Shown in pieces: positions 56,900 through 64,000 of a stretch of 64,000 nt of DNA. A model generated the notes under the pieces. It was not told where the DNA came from, made no database searches, and saw only the letters and a program-made list of their open reading frames with translations. This stretch comes from Akebia trifoliata (taxonomy: Eukaryota; Streptophyta; Magnoliopsida; Ranunculales; Lardizabalaceae). Each line of letters starts with the position of its first letter. The first letter of the stretch is position 1. Both the position numbers and the translations under genes were made by a program. The stretch lies in NCBI GenBank assembly GCA_017979445.1, contig CM030715.1, forward strand, positions 15,939,602-16,003,601, in the 5' to 3' direction.

Positions 56900-57694
56900 T
56901 AGGGCTGTCAACGGATAAGTATCCGATCGGATACTGCTATATCCGATCGGATACTGCTATATCCGAATTCGAATCCGAAAAAAAATAATACTATCCGAAT
57001 TCGAATTCGAATCCGATCGGATATCCCTAATAAACATTCGAATTCGAATCCGAAAAAGATATCGGATATCCGATAATATCCGATCCGATCAGAGTTCGCA
57101 CAGTCGAAACCCAGAGATTTCATCCGAAAAATTACTCCGGCGGGTTCAGATCGTAGAGAGAGAGATAGAGAGAGAGAGAATATGTACTTGGATTCTCGCC
57201 GGCGGGAGTAGATGTGTCGGAGTTCGCACAGTTGAATGTTGAAACCCACGTTTTTCCTTCAAAAAAATTACTCCGATTGGTTCAGATCGGAGGGAGAGAG
57301 AGAGAGAGGGAGAGAGAAAGAGAGAGAGAGTTTTAGGCCGGAGTAATGCCCTCATTTATAGATCGATCGAAACGGGAACCTCCATTATCGTCTGGTGTTT
57401 TGGTGCTGGCGGGTTTGAGAAGACGATGTGTTTGAAATTAAGTTTTGTTGTATGACAGAAATACTTAACACTGTATATTTATATCTATAAGGTTTTGTTA
57501 TAAAACAGAAATACATAATATGTGTATTGTTATCGGAGCGGATATTATCAAATTCGGATATCGCAATATCCGAATTCGTATCCGAAACTCATTCGAATGT
57601 TTAAATGACATCCGAATCCGATATCCGAAAATTTCGGATAATATCCGATTTTTCGAATTCGAATTCGGATTTCGACTATCCATTGACACCCTTA
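56900..57694. mobile_element. hAT-type non-autonomous element (795 bp) with 8-bp target duplication
   Basis: Ends are TAGGGCTGTCAACGGATA and, inverted, TAAGGGTGTCAATGGATA (15 of 18 match). Both sides carry GACCTAGG (56892-56899 and 57695-57702), a perfect 8-bp duplication typical of hAT transposons. Subterminal regions are dense in ATCCGA, GATCGG and GAATTCG repeats on both sides. The middle holds GA-rich tracts and a duplicated block (57090-57165 and 57218-57300). No transposase. Element A lacks the insertion at the equivalent site (about 40220), which gives an empty-site comparison. Confidence 0.93.
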
Positions 57695-57702
57695 GACCTA
57701 GG

Positions 57703-58059
57703 GTTTCTCTATTTTTTGTTTCTAAAATATGATCTATGTATCTTCCCAATTTCCTACAAACTTGTTTAGGTAGGAGATTTGGGTCGAGCTTAAGATCAAA
57801 CATTCGAGATTTTTGACTTTTTGATTTTTTTTGTACTTTTAGCCATTCACAGTATATCCTCATGCGGGCTAAGAGTATACTTTGCCATTTTCTTTTGACT
57901 TTAGATCTCTTTTTTTAAAAAATTTTTTGATAATGGTGACTTGCCCCGGTCCTAGGTTAATAAATGAACTTGAAGGCTCAAAAGGGTTAACTAAGGGTGG
58001 ATAATTGTTCAAGTAGTAGAAAGAAGGCCTCTCTTCATTTCAAGGGATAACTTTAGGCG
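57703..58059 (-). other. Copy B 3' region next to pol
   Basis: Non-coding, aligning with 40223-40610 of element A, but without the long T homopolymer. Confidence 0.65.
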
Positions 58060-59582
58060 TAATATTTTTTGATAGTGTCAACATTGATTGGTTGTGAAAA
58101 GACTTCCCCGTCCATTTTTGTGAGGATTAGCGCTCCTCCAGACAATACCTTTTGGATGACAAATGACCCCTCGTAATTTGGATAAAACTTTCCTCTTGTG
58201 TCTTCTTATATTGTTAGAATCTTCTTCAAGATAAGGTCTTCTGGTGAGAACTCTCTAGGTTCAACCTTCTTGTTATAAGCTCGTGCTATTCTCCGTTGAT
58301 AAGTTTGACTATGGCAAATTGTTGAAAGATGTTTATCCTCTATTAAGTTCAACTGATCGAATCAGGCTTGGATTCATTCTACTTCATCTAGTTCAACTTC
58401 TTTTAAGATCCGAAGGGAGGGAATCTCAACTTCAACCAGCAAGACTACTTCCATTCTGTAGACTAGTGAATAGGGTGTTGCCCCAATCGAGGTTCAGATT
58501 GACGTTCGATAAACATGTAGAGCGAAGGTTAACATCTCGTACCAATTTTTGTAAGTGACAGCCATTTTTTCGATGATCTTCTTGATATTTTTGTTGGCGA
58601 CTTCGACTGTTCCGTTCATCTTCGATCTATAGATAACTGAGTTGTGATGGGTAATCTAAAAATCTTTACACATTTTGGACATGTTTTTGTTCTTGAGATT
58701 CTTAGCGTTATCGGTTATTATCCCGCTTGGGAGGTCGTACCGACATATGATGTTATTTTGTACAAACGTCAAGACGTTGCCCCTTGTAAATTGGTGTAGG
58801 ATACGACTTCTACCCATTTTGTAAAGTAGTGTATGGAAACTAAGATGAAATGATGCCCATTAGAAACTTGAGGATTGATTTGCTCGGTGACGTCCATGCC
58901 CCAGAATGAGAAGGACCAGGGAGAAGTCATGTTGTGCAATTCTGAACGTGGTGCGTTGATCTTGTTGATGTAAATTTGACACAAGTGACACTTTTGAACA
59001 TGTTGGTACCCGTCGCTCTCCGACTATCCAGTAGTAACCCATTCTCATTATCTTCTTTGCGAGCATATGTTCATTCATGTGAGGTCTACAGACTCCACCA
59101 TGTACGATCTCGATTAAACGTTGAGCTTCTGTTTCTGTTACACACCTGAGGAGGACCTCGTGGTGTGATTTCTTATATAAGACTCCACTACTCAAGAAAA
59201 ATTGTCCTGCCAATCTCTAAATAATCTTCCGATCATTTGTTGTGATATTGAGGGGAAAACTTCAATCCTCCAAGAATGCCTTGATATCTACATACCATGG
59301 TTTTTCCACAGGTTCTCCGACTTAGATAGACAAACAGTAGGCTGGTTCGACTTGAATGCCAATCTCAAGAGGGTCAACAATGGTGTCTTCGGAGATGCTG
59401 ATCATTGAAGCAAGAGAGGCCAGTGCGTCTGCAAACTGGTTCTTAGCCCTTGGTATATAGGTGAATGAGATTCGAATGAAGTTCAAGCTTAGATCCTCGA
59501 GATACTTATGATAAGGAACCACTTTCTGCTCTCGGGTCTTCCATTCTCCCGTTGTTTGATAGACTACCAGAATTGAGTCTTC
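58060..59582 (-). pseudogene. Tat archaeal-type RNase H (partial) and integrase of copy B
   Basis: From 59582 the minus strand reads SILVVYQTTGEWKTREQKVV, then IPRAKNQFADALASLASM (last RNase H Asp kept). At 59213-58860 it reads the integrase zinc region (HGGVCRPHMNEHMLAKKIMR) and at 58984-58769 the start of the core (WGMDVTEQINPQ). The rest of the core and C-terminus (58740-58060) follow in broken frames, with the NADTVKKYYA-like end near 58070. The first two RNase H catalytic positions lie beyond the break at 59582. Frameshifts near 59035 and 58790 and stops at 59217-59219 and 59323 make it inactive. Confidence 0.85.
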
Positions 59583-60296
59583 AAAATAGGTTAGAGTTTA
59601 CATCAAACACCTCAGTCAACACTCTCATCTCTCAAAATCAAAATAACACCATTATTCGCATCACCACCTAATTTAGAGACCTCATCTTAAACCCTTTAGC
59701 ATCTTCTCCAAACCCACCAACTCTTATTTTATCCTCAAATTCCATCACTCCATCCAACATTATACCACTCATATTACCTTCAAATCCACCACTATTCATC
59801 ATTCACATACCCATTTTGTCTTTTGCTACTACACAATCACCACCTCTCATCCTTTATGTTGAACTAGAGTTTCCCTAATTTACTTTCAAAACTCCCAAAC
59901 CCTTCCTTTATGTATCTAACAAGGCTGTGCATTGGAGTTATGAAACAGGTTTAGTATTCCTAAAAGGAGGAGGAAAAGTTAAGGAGATAGAGAAGGTTGA
60001 AAAACTAGAGAAGACAGAGGAGCCCAAGCATGTAAACCACTTACTAAAATAAGAAGAGTGGTGAGAATGATTGAAATGGAAGAAATAGAAAAAGAGAAAG
60101 ACAATGAGAAGAAGATCGAAAAATAAAAAGGAAAGCAGATAGTGATAGAGGTTGGTTAAACTAGCAAAAAGGTGCATAATGAATAGACTAAGAGTACAAA
60201 ATAGGCAACTGACAAAGGGTTAGTTGTTGATACAGAGAAAATTTAACAGTTAGAATAGATAGTTGAAGTAGAGGTTATAGTTGATAGATAGTATGA
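59583..60296. other. Unrecognised stretch
   Basis: 59600-59920 is C-rich and could be LTR U3 sequence. 59935-60180 is A/G-rich. Six-frame reading gives only short pieces (for example minus-strand 59938-60177, hydrophobic, phenylalanine-rich by composition). No feature can be named. Confidence 0.5.
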
Positions 60297-60726
60297 TGTG
60301 ATTCCTCTTAGAAACTCCTCTTGATGATCTCTTCTAGGAATCTTTTAATTCGAAGGAAACGCAAGTTGTGTAGCAACAAAAGATGATGTTGATCGGATTA
60401 GAACCTTAAGGAAGCTATGTCCTTAAAACCCCAACCTTGAGACACCACAAAGGATGATCACTCCTTTGATAAGTCGAAGATTCATACTCTCCTCCAAGAA
60501 CTCAAACAAGAACTCATAAAGAACTAATAAAGATCTCATAAAAAACTCAAACTAGAACATATGAAACAAAACAAAGTTCTTGAAGAAACTTCAATTCTCA
60601 TAAAATATAAATTGTCAATTGTGTCTCAATTACAAGATGAGGTGCCCTTTTATAGATAAATTAGATCAAGATTGATTCTAATTAGTCCTTAGGAAATAAA
60701 GAAATCAAAACTAAGGTTAATGAACA
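60297..60726 (-). repeat. Probable 3' LTR of the chromovirus-like element
   Basis: The minus strand has a TATA box (TATAAAAGGG, about 60645-60655) and a plausible end GGAATCACA at 60297. The start is less sure; TGTTCATTAACC at 60726 is the best candidate, but it overlaps the last 15 codons of the ORF and the purine tract before it is poor. Confidence 0.4.
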
Positions 60727-61916
60727 TAAAAATTTCCAATTAACCCTTGCATCCAAATTGATCTCTTGCATCAAAAGATAGTTGACCATCCTTAATGAAA
60801 CTTTGATATCTCTGAAGTTAGCCTTAAAATCTTCTAAAATGGCCTCTTTGTATTGTACTTCCACAATCAAGTCTTGCAATGCCTCTTCCATTCTCTTTGT
60901 CCTTGTCCTAGTAATCGGACCGCCAATTCCTTGCAATGGTTCTTGAGAAGACTTGGAAACATCAACTTGAGTTATTTGATCAGCAACTCGATCTTCATTA
61001 TTCTCCCCCTCTTCGAAAAGATTCTTCTTCGAATCACCTACATTAAACAAGAATAAATCAGCAACATTAAAAGTTGCACTAATATTATCATAATCACTTG
61101 GCAAATCGAGTTTGTAGGCGTTATCATTCATCCGTTCCAAGACTTGAAATGGACCATCTCCTCGAGACTGCAATTTTGATTTCCTTTGCGTAGGAAACCA
61201 CTCCTTACGCAAGTACACCCAAACCCAATCTTTAGGGTGGAAAACAACTTTCAAGCGGTCCTTATTGGCTTGCTTAGCATATTGCTCATTCTTCCTGTCA
61301 ATGTTGACTCGAACTTTGGCATGTAAATCTTTCACAAAATCTGCCTTTTTCTTACCATCAAGATTAACATGTTCATTAGTAGGCAAAGGTAAAATATCCA
61401 CAGGCGTTAAAGGATTAAAATCATAAACAATCTCAAATGGAGAAAATAAAGTAGTTGAATGAATAGTCCTATTATATGCGAACTCAATATGTGGTAAACA
61501 CTTCTCCCATTGTTTTAAATTTTTTTGTATGATAGCACGCAACAAAGTAGTGAGTGTCTTATTAACTACTTCAGTTTGGCCATCAGTTTGAGGATGTGTG
61601 CAGCAGTAGAAAATAGAAGTTTAGTTCCTAATTTACTCCATAAAGTATGCCAAAAATAACTTCGGAACTTAACATCTCTGTCACGAACAATTGACTTAAG
61701 TAGCCCATGCAATCGAACTACCTCTTTAAAGAACAAATCAACAATATGTGTTGCGTCGTTGGTTTTAGTACATGCAATAAAATGTTATTTTACTAAAACT
61801 ATCAACAACAACAAATATACCATCTTTACCATTTTGAGTCCTTGGCAATTCTAAAACAAAATGCATAGAAATATCAATCCAAAGCTGATTAGGTACAGGC
61901 AAAGGGGTATACAAGC
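60682..61916 (-). pseudogene. Chromovirus-like integrase and pol C-terminus
   Basis: From 61916 the minus strand reads [20 protein letters not shown] then [18 protein letters not shown]: the integrase core start, with His where the first catalytic Asp is expected (ISMHFV). At 61640-61690 RDRDVKF gives the second Asp region. At about 61596 an extra CA (cacaca) shifts the frame just before the PQTDGQTE block with the Glu. The open frame 61545-60682 (287 aa) continues with WEKCLPHIEFAYNRTIHSTT, VWVYLRKEWFPTQRKSKL, DGPFQVLERMNDNAYKLDLP and ATFNVADLFLF, then an acidic tail with GPITRTRTKRMEEAL. This pattern fits the CRM/Reina group of Ty3/gypsy; the lineage is not resolved and no chromodomain is evident. 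The element is cut at 61916 by a Tat LTR. Confidence 0.85.
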
Positions 61917-64000
61917 TGTAAACACCCCAATTTGAACGGGCCCTCACTCGAAAGAGCCCAAAAACTGTAATTTTCCAATAAATTGGGCCAACGGACCTCG
62001 AAGGTCCAAAACATTAAAATATGGCATTTTCACCAAAATCAAAGCCTCTAACACCTCTCAATAGGTTAGTAGGCCCACCAAAAGATTCGGCAAGCTCCCT
62101 TCTACCCCGCTCCACTCAAAACATCGATTTTTCAACAAAATAGGCCAACGGGCCTTAAAAGCTGAAAATGCTAAAAAGTAGCAACTTGATTGAACCGGGG
62201 CCCCTAAGACCACCCAATGGTAAAAGGGACCCACCAAAGGGACCGTACTCATCGTACGCTGTCCCAACCTTCACTGCTCCACACTTGCATCCAAGCGCTC
62301 GATAAATTTATCCAACGGGCCTAAAAAGCCCGATCGCCAACACGTGGCATTTTAATTGATCTAATAATTTATAAAAATCATAAAAAGATTAAAAAAAATG
62401 GAAAAATATGAGACTTGGGACGCCTATCCTTCATCCACCCACCACCGCTCCGCCTCAAAATCCACAAACACCTTAAGCCCATTAAAGGCCCATGAACCCG
62501 TAATTATCCAAAAATCAATTTCTCACCTTACCCTCCAACCTAAAATTTATCGCATACCCCCTAAACCCTAAAACCTACCCATCATCAAAGACCCTATCCA
62601 AAACAAACCCTACTCAATCCAAAACACATATAAAGCCCAAGCCCAATATATCAAAATCCATAAACTACTATCCATACCCTATTCATTTTCCAACCCACAA
62701 CCCTAACCCATCAACCCTTACCCACATCAACCAATCACCCTATCTACATCAAAAGATGACACATGTCATCACAACCCTTCACCTCCCTCATCTAATCACC
62801 TACCCCATTACTATTCTCTAAACAACTCATCTAACCCACCTCACATCTCTTCTAAATCACCTCAACCCATACCCTACCCTAACCTAACCTATCACCATTC
62901 TCTAACATCACCAACCACTCACACCTCAACCCATACCCTAATCCATCACCTTTCCCTAACATCATCAACTACCCACATCACCACCCATATCTCTTACATC
63001 TCAATCCATCATTCTCCCTTAAAACACTCCAACAAAATCACCTCAACCCATACCTCCGTCATCATCAACTAACCAACCCATACTCTTCTCTCTAATCAAA
63101 CAACCAACATCAACCAATCAACCAATCTCATCACCACACTCTCTCATCACATATGCCACATGGCATCATCCCCTTTCTCCTCTCAAAAATCAATCCACCA
63201 ACCTCTTACACAATCCATTCTCCTAAATCTAAACACCTCACCTCTTCAACCAACCTAACACTCATTCTCCAAACAATCCTCTTACACCCCCACTCCCCCC
63301 ATCAACCATCACTTATCTCATCCTACCAAACACTCTACCCAAATGGATTTGGGTAGGATCCAAACCATTTGGATCAAAACTTTACCCATTTTCACTCATT
63401 ACATAATTACCCTCTATTTTACTTTAAATTTCCCACCTTTCACCCTTAAAACCTATGCCATTATCCCTCATTTCAAGCCTTCACCCCACTATACCCTTAA
63501 ACCTCCTCCAAACATCTATAAATACCCCTCCCCTCCTTCCAAAAGGGGTTATCAAGTCTTACCAAAAAAAAAAAAAAACAAAAGTCTACTCTCTCTCCTC
63601 ATCTCTAATCCCACACTAATCTCTCACAAAAATATATATATTCTCTCAAATTTTACTAAGGACCTAAGAAGACTCATAGAAGAAGACATAGGAGAGAAGA
63701 AGAAGAAGAAAAGGAAATCAAAGATACAAGGTGGGTTCGAAGCACATCCCCCCCTTCTCTCTCTCTTTATCCTCTCCTTTTCCCTCTTCTAATATCCCAT
63801 TCTTCTCTTTCATTTTTATTTTAAATGAGTAGACCCTAAGGCTAAAGGTTCATAAGGGTCATTTCCATCAATGATTTATGATCAAGCTGAAAATAAATCT
63901 CTTACTTGGGAACAAAATGCACACACGAGACACTTTTAGTTTCTCTTTTTTTTATTATCAAATGACCGAGTTATGTAGAGGTTACCGCCACTTGGTAGGG
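61917..64000 (+). repeat. Tat LTR, plus strand, continuing beyond the window
   Basis: Starts TGTAAACACCCCAATTTGAA inside the integrase of the previous element; candidate target site CAAGC at 61912-61916. A TATA box TATAAATA lies at 63517-63524. Over 63150-63480 it matches the LTR of element A on the other strand (ACTCTACCCAAATGGATTTG is common to both). At the window end the R-type phrase GAGGTTACCGCCACTTGGTA is reached, so about 200-250 bp of LTR remain outside. The open frames at 63153-63792 are LTR composition, not genes. Confidence 0.85.
63517..63524 (+). promoter_or_regulatory. TATA box of the right-edge LTR
   Basis: TATAAATA followed by CCCCTCCCC, 1600 bp after the LTR start. The aligned site in element A's LTR is mutated (CTACAAAAA). 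Confidence 0.6.

Larger units (their letters stand above)
53062..59582 (-). mobile_element. Tat-lineage copy B, truncated
   Basis: The minus strand runs from archaeal-type RNase H (59582) through integrase (58060), a 3' region with the decayed antisense ORF and tandem repeats, PPT (55245-55231) and 3' LTR (55230-53062). It aligns with element A over its length, with the hAT-type element at 56900-57694 as an extra. RT and everything upstream are missing. Stops and frameshifts are more frequent than in A. Confidence 0.85.

Noticed and set aside
63153..63792. Open frames of 67 and 149 codons on the plus strand at the right edge
   Set aside because: They lie within a Tat LTR and reflect its C-rich composition; the mirrored sequence in the A LTR (36452-36855, minus) gives equally meaningless frames.
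1..64000. tRNA or rRNA genes
   Set aside because: No cloverleaf-type A/B box pair or rRNA core sequence was noticed on either strand; only the PBS sites resemble tRNA 3' ends.

Overview
This is plant nuclear DNA made almost entirely of transposable elements, most of them LTR retrotransposons nested inside one another. Plant-specific element lineages are present (Tat, Athila and Tekay-like Ty3/gypsy, CACTA-like and hAT-like DNA elements). There are also broken pieces of plant genes (a BRUTUS-type hemerythrin protein, an AVT1-type amino acid transporter, a class XI myosin). An angiosperm is clear, probably a eudicot; the species cannot be resolved. I found no intact host gene. The 100 N at 43601-43700 show that this is a scaffold.

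Layout. (1) 1-27048: an old plus-strand Tat element (copy H) carries an extra ORF1, gag, protease and the start of reverse transcriptase (RT). It is split by a minus-strand Tekay-like element (6088-25120), which is itself split by a minus-strand Athila element (11684-22075). This gives three nesting levels, each supported by paired LTRs, PBS/PPT and near-perfect 5-bp target duplications. (2) 27049-35590: a second copy of the H family inserted into H's RT. It has a complete LTR, a PBS, a leader that carries the first exon of a BRUTUS-like gene, a heavily deleted pol, and a 3' region with tandem repeats. (3) 35594-35823: an LTR end in the opposite orientation. (4) 35824-44590: minus-strand Tat element A, the best preserved, with one long pol ORF (RNase H, archaeal-type RNase H, integrase), an antisense extra ORF downstream of pol, and the assembly gap inside its RT. 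(5) 44592-52492: no retrotransposon. Two divergent CACTA-like ends are present, and the right-hand one carries exons resembling an AVT1 transporter and a myosin XI plus an unassigned exon-like block. (6) 52493-59582: an LTR fragment and a second, decayed minus-strand relative of A (copy B), with a 795-bp hAT-type element inside it. (7) 59583-64000: an unrecognised stretch, the end of a minus-strand chromovirus-like pol, and a plus-strand Tat LTR inserted into its integrase that runs off the window.

The coding content is therefore retrotransposon gag-pol at different stages of decay, and no gene set works together as a host pathway. The most interesting material is the captured gene exons, the antisense ORF with a decayed counterpart in B, the two RNase H domains that both lack the first catalytic aspartate in copy A, and the fast-changing tandem repeats in the Tat 3' regions and LTRs. 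All assignments come from reading motifs by eye; no database search was run.
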